Source: Argentina anserina (taxonomy: Eukaryota > Streptophyta > Magnoliopsida > Rosales > Rosaceae). Taken from it: a stretch of 64,000 bases of DNA. Where the stretch lies: contig NC_065875.1 of NCBI RefSeq assembly GCF_933775445.1, positions 10,491,001-10,555,000 on the forward strand, given 5' to 3'. Below are positions 40,421 to 52,830 of this stretch, one piece after another. Position 1 is the stretch's first letter, and each line of letters starts with the position of its first letter. The notes beneath the pieces were generated by a model. That model had not been told where the DNA came from and did no database searches. It was given only the letters and a program-made list of their open reading frames with translations. The translations under genes and the position numbers were made by a program.

Positions 40421-41104
40421 AGTTTCGCATCAAACCCTAAACTATTGCGGCATTAACGTAGTACCGACCTCAAAATTGTACCAGTGTAGTACTCAAACTC
40501 GCAACTCACTATCAACCATAGTACCCATTCCAAGTCTAGGTCGCTCTGGTCCGGCCCAAATGTGAACCGGGAAGGTGGGGTGAGAGGAATGTGAACCGAG
40601 AAGGTGGAGTGAGGGGAGTGGTCAGAGTAGAGGTGGAGGAATGAGGAGGGTCGATGGTGAAGAGGTCGTAGATGGAGGAGGTGAGGGAGGCGATATGATG
40701 TGGTTATGTCCCTTATCTCCTCCATCTACGGTCTCCTCACCCTCGACCCTCCCTTCCCTCCACCTCTACCCTGACCACTACCCTCACCCCACTTTCTCAG
40801 TTCACATTCCCCTCACCCCACCTTCCCAGTTCACATTTAGGCCAGACCAGAGCAACCTAGGCTTGGAATGGGTACTACGTTGATAGCGAATTGCGAATTT
40901 GGGTACTACATTTGACATTGTCACAAGAGTTTGGGTACTAACTTTTTTTTGTGTGATCATGTGTTACACCTAGAAGACGGAGCCGTGACGGAAATTGGCC
41001 CCAAACCCATCGTTGATAGCGAATTGCGAGTACACTGGTACAATTTTGAGATTGGGTACTACATCGACCTTGTCACAATAATTTAGGGCATGATGCAAAA
41101 CTTT
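40421..41104. mobile_element. Fold-back element next to ELP5
   Basis: The left and right halves are inverted copies. Outer tips: AGTTTCGCATCAAACCCTAA at 40421, and on the opposite strand AGTTTTGCATCATGCCCTAA from 41104. Inner arms of ~190 bp (about 40520-40700 against 40705-40880) share gtacccattccaag, gctctggtc, aaggtggggtgag and gtagatggaggag. The whole can fold into one long hairpin of ~0.68 kb. No coding capacity; the ORFs 40164-40565, 40453-40725 and 40641-40883 are translations of the arms. A target duplication is not clear. Confidence 0.75.
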
Positions 41105-41279
41105 TGCCCTAAAATTATTACTATATTTATTGTGAAGGGGTGAAAAGATAAAAGATTTAAAATTTAATAATATATATTTATGGGATGAAAGGGTAAAAGT
41201 AAAAGTTGTAGATTAGTTAATGTCAAAGCATAAATGACTTTAGAATCATCCCATCGTCACATCGTGGATGTCAAAGAAC

Positions 41280-41990
41280 AAAAGAAATATCACTGAACCC
41301 GTAAATCATTACGGGCATTATGAATAGATCGATGATATCTTTGCTTATTTCGTCTCCCAAGAGGTCACTGACGACGAATGCCAATATAGAGCAAATTGGC
41401 TAGAATGTAAGGAAGCAATTCAGGCAAAATTAAATTCATTGAATAAAGGAGAAATAACTAAATAAACAGAAATCGGTTATTGAATTGTTGCCAAATATTA
41501 AGCATGTTGGACGTAAATTTGTTCGAAAACTAAATGAGAAAGGTGAAATCATGCGCTATAAAGCTCAACTTGTAACCTAAGGTTTTGCTAAATCCCTTGG
41601 CACTGAATATGAGGAGACGTATTATCTAGATATGGAAATCATTACCTTTTGATATCTGATAAGTGTGGTAATCTTTGGAGACAAGACCTACAACTGTTTC
41701 ATGTGGTGACTGTGTATCTTTTTGGGGATCTAAATGCAGAGATATATTTGAAGGCACTTAATGGACTTCAAGTGCCCAATTCAAGAAAGCTACACAATGT
41801 CTATGTTATTAGCCTACAACGCTCACTTTATGGGTTGAAAACAATTCAATAGGATGTAGTGCACACGTCTGAGCGAATACTTGATTGGGAAGGGATACAA
41901 AAATAATGATCTATGCACTTGCGTGTTTGTCAAGCGTAAAGTTCTGGTTTTGCCATAGTAACTATCTGCATTGATGATATGAAAACATCA
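41280..41990 (+). pseudogene. Copia reverse-transcriptase fragment
   Basis: The plus-strand translation, with stops and shifts, follows the Copia RT core: KHVGRKFVRKLNEKGEIMRYKAQLV, GTEYEETYYLDMEIITF, then LFGDLNAEIYLKA, SLYGLK, and LSEYLIGKGYKNNDLCTCVF. It covers only the first part of RT. The catalytic YVDD motif is degraded, with ...DD seen near 41970. It is not joined to any LTR here. The Copia remnant at 27-31.7 kb lacks this domain and may be of the same family. Confidence 0.7.
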
Positions 41991-42146
41991 CTGGAACCAT
42001 GAGTGATATGCATGCGACCAATTAAAAGAGGTGAAAAGGCGATACAATAATATTAGATCGTCCATACCAGTCAGCGCCACGAATACACCCAACACTAAAC
42101 GATACCTTTATAAACATTAGTTTTGGACTTTGACAGGATAGGTAAA

Positions 42147-42473
42147 CACTAAGTAGCACGGACACGGACACGAGTGTCCGTATTAGACACGATTCGATAC
42201 ATAGACAAGGCATATAGAAATTTTTTTGGACACGGACACGTGGTGGACACGTTAATTAAATATTATTTTTAATATATATATATATATTTATTTAAAAATT
42301 AATTTATAAATTTGAAAGTATTTAGAATTTTAGATGTATATATATGTCAAAGTGTGCATTAAATGATGAAAACATAACTTGTTAGAATGACTAAGGACTT
42401 GATAAGTACATTGGATAACCAAAGTTTGAATCCTACCACAAGCATTTTTATTTTTATTACGAGTTTCTCTTCT

Positions 42474-42504
<31 letters not shown>

Positions 42505-42632
42505 GTGTGCATAAATATAACAAAAATTGAATCTGTTGAAATGGTTGAGGAGTTGTTGAGTGCCTTGGATGACCAAGGTTCGAATCTCACCGTAAGCACT
42601 TTCACTTTTATTATGAGTTGCAGTGCTTCACA
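42147..42632 (-). mobile_element. MITE family M, copy 3 (reverse orientation)
   Basis: It starts CTAAGTAGCACGGACACG (42147) and ends GTGCTTCACAG, the degraded inverse of the other tip. About 60 bp of the GGACACG-rich end are missing, so it is slightly shorter (~486 bp). The flanks share only GGTAAA. It carries the same two modules as copies 1 and 2, here with the tRNA-like boxes on the plus strand (TGGTTGAGGAG at 42542, GGTTCGAATCTC at 42577). Confidence 0.7.
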
Positions 42633-42729
42633 GGGTAAAGTTGAACCAATCACACAGTCTTGAGTTTTCTTTTTTTGTACAAAACGATACCTTTATAAAC
42701 AGTAGGCTTTTGTAGCATATAAGGGACCA

Positions 42730-43097
42730 AATCTTACCTCATGGATAGTCACATGACTGGTACGCCCTTAATAACCACTGAATCGAGTCCAGTAATCTCA
42801 TAGGAGTCCTTCCATTTGGTTAATCCTGCAGAGACATTATCGAGCTGAAGTACATCTAAGAAACATAAAGAAGTCAATCAAAACCGGGAACAAAGAATGC
42901 TGATTTCAACATTTTCTAGTTTCACAACTAATGAGGAACTCTAAATAACAGTAGTAAGCGCAATACTTCTTGCGAAGGAAGCCAAATTCCATCCTTACAA
43001 CTTCAAGATGCCGGAGAGTTGATGCTCGCCAGATTCCCCATTCTCCTCAGCCAATCGAGCTCGTCTCCTCTCAATGGCCCTAGTAATCGCAGTTATA

Positions 43098-43102
<5 letters not shown>
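42730..43102 (-). pseudogene. Remnant of an unidentified gene, two exon-like pieces
   Basis: Minus strand. The upstream piece (43100-43000) reads DITAITRAIERRRARLAEEN then GESGEHQLSGILKL and ends at AAGTT|GTAAGG, a good donor. The second piece (about 42855-42730) follows cttag and reads DVLQLDNVSAGLTKWKDSYE then ITGLDSVVIKGVPVM, followed by an in-frame TGA and, nine bases later, the donor-like GAG|GTAAGA. Coding quality is high, but reading frame is not kept by a canonical junction between them, and no further exons follow before the MITE. I cannot name the family. It is probably a truncated pseudogene. Confidence 0.4.

Positions 43103-43132
<30 letters not shown>
43103..43132. repeat. (G)30 homopolymer
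   Basis: Thirty consecutive G on the plus strand. It creates the Gly or Pro runs in the open frames 43019-43294 and 42995-43384. It could form G-quadruplexes and is error-prone to sequence. Confidence 0.9.
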
Positions 43133-43134
<2 letters not shown>

Positions 43135-43390
43135 GGGTGGGTGGTGGTTCTTGGGTACCAACAAGGTAGCACACTGTTCGATCTACTTCTCCGACCAAAG
43201 GCCTCTCCAATTTTATGCTTTTAGTGATGGCAGTACCCATTGTGACTTGGCCTTCTATAATAAATATAATTGTTTTAATGTTACTTGTTCTTAGCAGCCT
43301 ATGTTGTTTATTTGTTCCTGTGAAATGAATAAAGTTTGACCCTAAAAAATTTAGGTTATTTACCTTACGTTGCATTTTGCTCATACAACA

Positions 43391-44133
43391 AACTGAATAG
43401 ACGAGTCAGGAGGACTTAGTAGCCATGAGATAGGTACAAAATTTCATAACATGTAAATATATTGTCTGCCTTTTCGTGAATGAGCTTAACAAATCATGAA
43501 GAGGTAACCTGGCAAGCTAAGAAGCACTTTGTATTTGTATTTATCTATACGGGAACAACTAGACCTCATGCTATCTCCTAATATTCACTGGAAATAAAAT
43601 GCTTCATTTGCTTTGAACTATGTCAACTTTGAACTAGTTACTAAATGAAACCACAACAAATATTTAGAAGAGGATCAATTTGAAACATATATTAGAAAAA
43701 CTGCAAAAGAATCAACACCTCTGAACACTAATTTGCACAGTATTCATTTCGGAATCTGAAAAGCAGTTGAAGATTTCCGCGGGCCTAAACACTAGATTTT
43801 GCTTCCACATAGTCAACAATTTGTATGAAAAGTTTACCATATTTACAGCCTAGTTGAATACCCCACGGCATGCATCAAGAATCAAAAGATTCATAACTAT
43901 GTAAACAAGCGAATGCGGCAATTGCACTTCATAGCTGGGCCTAAAATGATCAAAATTAGAACAGTCCCAACTCTGTCTCCACACTCTCATTTGAACTTTA
44001 GTGCCTACATGCATTGGCAGCATTGCCGCAGCTAAAGGGTCGCATTAGCCTCTTGCCGTTTTAATGATTTCCAGATGCTAGTGAAGCCCCGAGTGTGTCA
44101 AATCAAATAACTCAGAATATGATTCTCTGCTTC
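43391..44133. other. eIF5B 3' UTR and intergenic DNA
   Basis: The stretch next to 44134 is the likely eIF5B 3' UTR. No other gene seen. Confidence 0.4.
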
Positions 44134-47100
44134 TCATGATATCTCAAAAAGTCTCTTCAATTTCACAACTAGCTTCCACTCTTCAATTGACAATTCATCC
44201 TAAATACAAAAAATTAAAAGTTAAAAAAGAAAAAGAAAAAGAACACCCTCAGCCAAACACTATAATTGACATTCTTTTGCATGCTTACCCGATAGGCAGT
44301 CTTAAGTACATCAATCGACCTCCTGGAGATATGGCTGACAAGTTCGTCTTCCATTTCAAAATGCCTACCAAACATCTTTTGCTGCTCGTCAGAATTTGTT
44401 GGTACGATCTGCAATATCAGAACAAACTGAAAAAGTATCCCATTGAAATACTTAACCGCATACGAGAGAGCACTTGATCAAATGGAAAATACAGTCACTT
44501 CATAGGTTGCAAAGATATGTCAAGATAAGCATACCTGGATAGCTACCTTCTGCCCCTTCTTCGCTATATTTACAGTTTTGTTGTTATTCATGATGGATGC
44601 TATGCGCCCAATATCAATGAAATCTCTCTGAGGAATGCAAATTGGAGTCCCTACCTGTACAGAGAGTATAAAACAGGAATGCTGAAGTCAATTGAAAAAC
44701 TACAATGCAATCACGAAACATCATCTATATCCAAGAACATAGTACACATGCTTTTTGGTCGAAGATTAAATCTTAAGACCTCACAAATTAAATCAACAGA
44801 ATGGGAGAACTGTAAATATACAATGTGAATTCAGAGACAAATGGTGCCTTTGCGAGGCATGTTAACAAAATGGACCAATCAACTCGGTAAACTTAAACAT
44901 GGGACTTTAACTGTGCTTTCGACCTGATTAATAACAACATCAGACTAATACAGTAACAGTCAACACCTCTACCAACCCACTGGGTTAAAATTGAGATCAG
45001 TGTTTCATTTGGGATGTTTTCCCATATCAAGTAGTGGATAATTTGGGTTTCCATTAAAAAGAAATGAGCTAGTTTGTTTCTTATCAAAATAAATCGAGAA
45101 GTGAAAGAGAGGAGAGAAAGGAAAATCAGGAAGAGAATAAGAACGAAATTTCTTTTAATTACCGATCAAAGATCCTTCTGTGACTTGAAGAAGGTGACTA
45201 AAGTAAAGCATTGGATTTTCTCAAAGCTAGATATGACAGGTAATGATAGTCCAGAAACCTCATTATACCCAACTGAAAAGCACAAAGTAAAGCAACTGCA
45301 ATATATACCTTTGCAATGCCTTCAAGGACATCAACACCCAAGAGAATTGGATCCTTTTTTCGGAAAACACAGTTGGGTAAAATCTTGAGCACACACGGAA
45401 AAACAGCTTCATCAGCAGCTTCCTTCTTCTTTTCCTCTTTGAGATTGTCGATATAGGCCTTGAATTGGTCAAATAAGTGATAGATTATATCAGCAAGAAA
45501 AATCTTCACACCCAACTCCTCTGCAATGTCCCGGGCCTCAGGTGTCACCTTAACATCAAATGCCAAGATAGTAGCATACTCCTTTTTCTTTTCAAGCATT
45601 ACACTGGCCTTCATCACATCCTTCTTGTGTACAGGGCCAATGTTAATACTACTAACAGGAATATTAACTTCCGGTGTTTTCAGGAACTCTAGCAATGCTT
45701 CCAGTGATCCAAGAGTGGATGCTTGTACACAAACTCCCTCACCACTCTTGTCAATCCTATTTAAGACTGATTTCATATCCTCCATAGCGGTTTTCTTGAT
45801 ATCATCCAAGTCGTCAAGAGGCCCAACAACATATAGAGCAGTGCCAGCAATAGCATGTTCGAGTCCCTGCATATATTAAACACGGAACACAGCAGAAGTT
45901 CAATGCCTCCACATCAGTTAATAAATAGTCACAAGTGAATTAGCCTCAACTTCAACATAGAATTACCTGTGCTGTGATCTTGATACCTTGTGCAGCTTTG
46001 ATTTGACTATGATGCTGATATGTTCCCTGAAACCAAAACGAACACCGTCACTGTTTACCATGATGGGAACAACTGGCATTATCTCACGACAAAAGGGTTC
46101 ATAGCAGACATGAGGAAGCAAATAGACGCTTTATCTAGAAGCAATCCATATGGAGAAATTTTAGATGATGTGAAAAGTAGTGGAAGATATTTAGTCAATG
46201 TCTATGTGAACTGGGTTAACATCCCAAAACAATATTGGTGTACTCTAGAATAATTTGTACTTGAGAACCAAGATATATGGGAACAAATAAGTCTAGTCGG
46301 CCCAATCAGCATGTCTACAAGATTCTGTTGAGAGAAATGCATCCTATTTGCTAATTAAAAGAATAATGAATTTTGTAATCAGCAAAAGTTGTTAGAGCTA
46401 ATGAAATGCTTATAACTATGAAGACAGTCAATACAAAATCTCTGCCGTCAATAGCCCAAAAAGGGAATTCTATTTAGTCCTCTGACTAATCCTGAACCCA
46501 AAATGAACAATACAATCCTATAGAGAGGTCAACTTTTCTTATGGCAGGGTTGTCTCAATGGACTACAAACAATAAAGTTACCACTTTGGTTTACAGTTGA
46601 CTGGGGTTCAACTCTGAGTTTTAGTCTGAACGAGTTTTCCCATCTTTTATTACCTAATGGAGCTGTTTCTTGACATTTTTTTTCCCTCGCGTGATTGGTG
46701 GTTTGCATATCGGAGTTTTCAACAACTACTACTACAACTTTCACCAGCATATGTAGCAAGCAATATTGATATAATTCTCAACTGGATATTTTTGAGTGAA
46801 CAGGGGTCATAGCAGAAATACACAGAAATTAAAACTGGAAAAGAAAACCATACCTTGACACGAAGTTCTTTCATGGGATGTGGTGTCAACAAAGCTCGAA
46901 TTGAAGTAACAATAGGTCCCTAAGATAAAATAAGAAACCAATATCAAGAATGGTAATCATCTTAAAACTCCTAGCATGCTGACAACTATCATTGGTAAAC
47001 AATTCAGAAAAAACTGATGACAAAAGTCTGTAAGTATCACAAAAGTAGTAGGCGGTATTTTTTTTCTGGGTAAAAGGTTTAGATACTTGCCTGCATGCCG

Positions 47101-50100
47101 CAAACGACTATCTGATCTCCTTCATGAAGCACACCATTAACCAGCACAACATCGATTGTTGTTCCAAGGCCCTCAATAACCTTGACTTCCAATACCGTAC
47201 ACTAATGCACAGTACCAACCCTCCCATCAGATTTAGACAGATTTATAGGGTTAATAACATCACTGAAAACCAAGTGAAGAGAATTCAAACCTGAATTTCA
47301 TTGCTGTATGTAAGTTTCTCAACCATTGATTTCTGGGCCCACTGAACCAATAGTAATAACAAGTCTGGAATCCCTTCACCACTGCAATATTCAAAAGAAA
47401 AACTGTAAGGATTCCAAACATGCCATTTACAACAGCGCAAACATCAAGCTACAGATAGGAGTTCAAAAGCCAACCTAATGGCACTTGTAGGTACGATGCT
47501 GTATGTTTCTCCCATTTCTTTATTCTTATAGTACAGTTCAGTATTTAAGCCTTGCTCCTTGAACTGAGTGATAATCTGGCAAGTTTAAAAAACAGGAAAT
47601 TCAACAGCGTAAGCAACCTTAAGACTAACAAAAATAAATATAAATAAAAGCAAGAGATCGGAATGCACAAGACCTCCGTAACCCTCCTGTCGTACTCATT
47701 TAATACATCCTTCGATTGCTGCTTCATTGCCTTCCGTATTGGCTGGTTACGGAAGGTTTTCCATCCATAGAGTCTATCCACCTGAAAATGGAAACTCAAA
47801 AAATGAAACTTAAACGTCGATCAGAAGGCACTAGTAGGGAAAGGATCACTGAACATAAGCCTCACCTTATTCAATGCTACGATGAATTCTGTATTCCTCA
47901 TTTTCAAGAGATTGAGCGACTCTATTGTTTGAGGCTCTAAGCCGTGCATAATGTCAACAACCAAAATTGCAATATCGCATAAACCTGAACCCCGTGACCT
48001 TAAATTAGTAAATGACTCGTGCCCAGGGGTATCAATGACCAATAGACCTGGGACTTTCAGCTTTGCATCAGCTTTCAACTCCTTAGTCCTCTCACGGATG
48101 TTTTCCGCTGGGAAGTACGTGGCACCAATCTGTTGCGTGATACCTCCGGCCTCACCCTCCTGAACATTTGTGCCTCGGATACAATCCAGAAGTTTAGTTT
48201 TACCAGTATCAACATGGCCCATAATGCAGCAAATGGGAGAGCGTAGATCACTATGATCCTCTTTAGAGGCGGAATCTGAAGTTTGTGCTTCTTTCTTTCC
48301 AGCAGCATTATCAGCTTCCACCTCGACTTGTATTTTCCGATTCTCAACCTCTTGAGGCTTAAATTGTTGAGAAGGTACAGATGCTGCAGGTTTCATCCCT
48401 TTATTCACAGCAGGTTCAACCTCGGCTTGTTTCTTCTGCATTTCAACCACATGACGCTTTAATGGTTGAGAATGAACAGATGATGCAGGTTTCATCCCTT
48501 TATTCGCAACAGGTTTAACCTCTTCATCAGAAAATCCGCTTTTAAATGAAAGATTAACAACAGCGTCATCATCCCAGCTCTTTGCATCCCATTCATCATC
48601 ATCGTCATCATCATCCTCTTCTTGAACCAATGCATTGTCTTCAACAGATTTAGAAACTTCAACAGATTCCTGCTCTTCAACCTTTTCAATTTCCACATAA
48701 TGAAGCTCCGGGACAGTAACTTGCTGGCTTTCTTCTTTGACTTCCACAGGCTTTGTAGCAGCTGGTTTTGACTTGTTTTTCTGATATAAGGGTTTCTTAG
48801 CTGGTTTTTCATTGTCTGCGTTAGGTAAATTCTTAAGAAGCTGCTCTCTCATTTGCTGACGCCGTTTCTCCTCTTCTTTTTGCTTGGGAGTTTTATATAA
48901 ACCTGCCTTCTTCAACTCTAGGATCTTTTGCTTTTCCTTCTCCTTTTTCATCCGTTTTGCCTCTTCCTTTTGCATCTCAAGTTCTTCCTGCTTACGTCTC
49001 TCCTCTTCTTCTCTCTTCAGTTTTTCCTCTTCTTCCTTTCTCCTCCTCTCTTCTTCTTCCTGTCGCCTAGCAAGGGCCTCTTGCATCTCCCTGACATGTT
49101 TAGGCACCTTCTTTTCAGCCGCTTTGCCTTTCACTTCCTTCTTCTTTGGTTCAATTGCTGGCTCAATTTTTGCTGCTTCTTGTTTCTCATCCTTGACATC
49201 CACAGAAGATGCTGCAGCCGCCTTTTTCTCCTTCTTCTTTTTCTTCTTCTTTGCTGCAGCAGACTCCACGGTTCCTTCTTCTTGAGCTTCTTTTGAAGCA
49301 GATGTATCAACCGGAACCTCAGCTTTCTCCTCATTAATCTGAGGAGGGGCAGGTTTCTGTGGAATTTCACCTAGCTCTGCAAGAATTTTATCCAAATCAT
49401 CCTCTTCTTGGGCTGTCCTCTTCTTCTTCTTTTTCTTACTCTTTGAAGGTTCTGCATCTTTAGTCGTAGAAAGATGAGAATCATCAACTTCAACCTTACT
49501 TGTTGGCGCAGTAGTTTGTTCAGGATCAACTAAATCAGCAATTTCACTCCCAACTTTCTTCTTTGACTTCTTCTTCTTACCAGTGAATGTGATCATAGAT
49601 ATGTCGTCATCCTCATCATTCTTTTCATCCGCATCATTGTTTTCATCATCATCTTCAAGGGCGAGGAAGCTGGTCGACACAACATTCTCACCCTTCTTTC
49701 CACCCTTGGATGCTTTCTTCTTCCCTGTAAAAACAATTGCAGGCTCGTCCTCATTGTCATCGTCGTCAGCTGCATTACTTTTATTCACAATATCATCATC
49801 ATCCACCACGCCATCACTATCCCCTTCATCGCCAATGGCATCGAAAGCTGTCCCCCCGGTTTTCTTATTCAACTTGGGCTTCTTCGACTCCGAAAATTTC
49901 AACACCTCCTCGTCCTCCTCCTCACTATTACCTGTCACCACAGACTGCACATCCTCCTCCTCCTCAGCAGCCTCAAGAATTCCGAAGCTTGATGAGCTGA
50001 ACGCATTCCCACCGCTCTTCTTCTTCGACTTGCTCTTCTTCTTCCCAGTGAAGACAACTTCGTCATCCTCATTAAACTCTTCATCTCTCTTTGCAGCTTT

Positions 50101-50226
50101 TGAATTTCCCTTCTTGCCCTTCTTCCCTATACTAGGAGCAACAACCTTCTCATCCTCGACCTTACTGTCTTCAGTTCCGACGGAGTACTCGTCGTCTTCG
50201 ATCACCAGCGCCTTCTTCCGACCCAT
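44134..50226 (-). CDS. EIF5B: Eukaryotic translation initiation factor 5B (eIF5B)
   Basis: Eleven coding exons, minus direction: 50226-47866, 47781-47674, 47575-47475, 47381-47291, 47201-47091, 46919-46854, 46026-45967, 45866-45309, 44654-44535, 44408-44289, 44199-44134; 3762 nt, 1253 residues. eIF5B is the cytosolic GTPase (bacterial IF2 relative) that promotes ribosomal subunit joining with eIF1A. The N-terminal ~640 residues are low-complexity: alternating acidic and lysine tracts with repeated FTGKKK motifs, then a long charged helix rich in Glu/Lys/Arg. The G domain shows GHVDTGKTK (about 668), [20 protein letters not shown], and NKVD across the first intron. Later exons encode domains II-IV, with [36 protein letters not shown] and a C-terminal [19 protein letters not shown]. 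Intron 5 has a GC donor. A 5' UTR intron is likely. The length is typical. Confidence 0.96.
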
Positions 50227-50281
50227 CGATGTTTCGACAGATATCTCTTTGGTGAAACTGAAACTTCGGAATTCCTAATCG

Positions 50282-50397
50282 CTAATTCAACCACAAAAAT
50301 AAAACCCTAAGCTAAACAATGTATAGAATCACAGCAGCAATGTGAATTCTGATCCTATAATAACCACATAATATCATCAGAGAGAGAGAGAGCTTAC
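50282..50397 (-). other. Probable 5' UTR intron of eIF5B
   Basis: On the minus strand CCA|GTAAGC at 50397 is a good donor and GAATTAG ending at 50282 a plausible acceptor, 56 bp before the ATG. Assigned from consensus only. Confidence 0.45.
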
Positions 50398-50890
50398 TGG
50401 TCGGAGCAGACCAAACAGAATCAGAGAAGGAAGGAATGAAGAGAGAAAGAAGGACGTCGTCGTAGTGTTGAAGGCCGCCGCAGTGTGGATTTAGGACTAC
50501 TAAAGCCTCTCTTGTTATTCGTTATTATTGGCAGTGTAAGTTCATTTTCAAACGGAGCTTCTATTCATAACTCAAAAAATTGTATTTAGATTTCGTAGTG
50601 TACTTAGTAGTAGACCATTTTTACTTTTATACAATTTCACTATTATAACTAGAAGCATGATTTTGGTATCAACAGCTTCACCAAATTTTCAAACTTCTTA
50701 TAATACTCATGCCCAGATAAAAAAAAATTATGCAAAAAAAAAGCCCTAAAGGGGTAGTATGGTAAAATATGCAATAAAGGAAAAATATATCAAAGAATTA
50801 TAATAGGAACGTGAGATACTAAATTTAACTCTGAGAGCTTGCTGTGAAATGAAAAACTATCACACACCTTCAGAGAACAAGGGAGGCAAA
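50398..50890. other. Divergent promoter region
   Basis: Lies between eIF5B (leftward) and the start of the unnamed plus-strand gene (50897). It has a GA tract near 50381-50392. No further motif assigned. Confidence 0.4.
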
Positions 50891-51109
50891 AGGAATGGCA
50901 CGATGTCGGAGGTTATCGGAATTGATATGGGTTCCTTTGAAAGGAGGTTCCAGATTGAGAATCAACCAAATTCATAATCTCTCTTTACCAAGGTGAGGCT
51001 GCTGAATTCTATTTGAGAATTAAGTGTTTAATATCTATCAATTTGGTTGTTGATGTTTGATTCTGGGTTTTCTTTCAATTTCTTAGGGAAACAATTGCAT
51101 GTCGATGTT

Positions 51110-52830
51110 GTTACAGAGAGTTTATGCGCCGTGAAATAGGTCTTGCGATTCTGTGTGAAACTCATTGTTATGGTTTCTCTTTGAAGATAATCTGTATGTT
51201 ACTCATTGTTATTCGATAAATGTTGTTTGATAATCAGAGTTATGCTAGATGAAAGAAATGGGTGAGTTGGAACATAAATTAGTTACTGTTATGATCACTA
51301 GATCTCTATAATTTCCTCAATTGTGTTCTGTTATGCACGTCTCTTGGCTGGTGTGAGTGTGATAGCTAACTTCTATATAGAGACATACATTTCAAGAGTA
51401 GAGTTTGCTGCATAATGATTAATGGGTGAATCAAATGTAAAGTACTATCATTACACATTTATACAAATTTGCATAATTGTTAAGATGCTCCTACCTTTTA
51501 CAAATCTGAAAATTATTCACTTAAGGTGATCATTTATTCACTTAGGTGAGACTGAGTAGATGTATTTGAGTCATTTTGCGATTCCGTTTTGATTGATTTT
51601 GGGTGTTTCATTGTTATGGTTTCTCTCTGAAGGTTTTCTAAGTGTTACTCTTGGTTATTGGATATAAACATTGTTTGATGATTGGAGTTGTGTTGAAGAC
51701 TAGATGAAATTTTAAGGAATAGGCTACTATGAATACTAGATCTCTATAGATTTCTTTTACCTCAGTTGTGGTTTGTCATGCACCTCTCTTATTTTTATCG
51801 CCAATATATTGTTCTGTAGCCAATGAAGATTGTAGGTCAGTAGGTCGACCTAATCTTGGCTAAAAGAGAATGGATACATGTCTTTCTTTATGACCACTTT
51901 GTAATCCAATTAAGTTTATTAATGTGCTAGGATAAAAATAGCTTATGGTTTTTTAGAATGAATTTCAGTTTATTCTCTCAATTTAGGTCATTAGCCATTC
52001 TATAAATTTAAATTTTATGGATAGAAGATAACAAATATAAGCATTCCTATTGTACAATTTAAATTTTAGCATGCTTCTTTACTCTAATTCCGTAAAGAAA
52101 AAACTAGATGTTAGAGTATATCTCTTCAATTTCTATAGTTATTACGAGTGCATCTCTCAAACCCATACAATATGGCTTTTTTTTGTCTCAACCTATCAAC
52201 GTACAACCTTAATATTCGATTAACTTTTTCCAATGAAATTTTTGAATTTTACAACCTTGAAATAATTTTAATTTGGCTTAGTAATGCAACGTCATATATA
52301 AAATAGTTAATTTTAATTTTGATGATCAGAGTTACGTTAGATGAAACTTTAAGGGAATGGGTGAGTTGGAACATAAAATAGTTACTACTACAATCACTAG
52401 ATCTTTATAGTTTCCTCAGTTGTGGTCTGAAATGCACGACTCAGTTGTTCTTCATAACCAATGAAGGTTGTAGGTGGTGGCATGGACCCAATCTTGGCTA
52501 TAATCTGCTACGATAGAATATGGTTTATGGTTTTTCAGAATGAATATCAGTTATAGTTGTCTGTTTATGTTGAATAATTGTGTAAGTTTGATAGCTAACT
52601 TCTATGTTGAACCATTGCGTAAGTGTGATAGCTTACTTCTATATAGAAACATAGAGCTCAAAAGCAAAGTTTGCTACATAATGATTATCCTAATGTCATC
52701 TTTCCTCTTAGATCAATGAGTGAATCCAATGTACAGTACTATAATTACACATTTATACAAATCTGTATAATTGTTAAGATGCTTCCTACCTTTTACAAAT
52801 CTGAAACTTATTTTTGTTGTTTTTCATTTT
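51110..52830. repeat. Three diverged copies of an intronic segment
   Basis: Similar blocks start near 51110, 51590 and 52318. Shared stretches include tgttatggtttctctntgaag, cactagatctctata(g/a)tttcct, atagcta(a)cttctatatag and ttaagatgctnctaccttttac. The spacing is uneven and the copies are 80-90% alike by eye. Origin: local duplication or repeated insertion of one element. Confidence 0.6.

Noticed and set aside
40164..40883. Arg- and Pro/His-rich frames next to ELP5
   Set aside because: They translate a GAA microsatellite and the arms of the fold-back element.
48884..50278. Plus-strand Ser/Phe-rich frames opposite eIF5B (133 and 231 residues)
   Set aside because: Reverse reading of Glu/Lys/Asp codon tracts of eIF5B; low complexity only.
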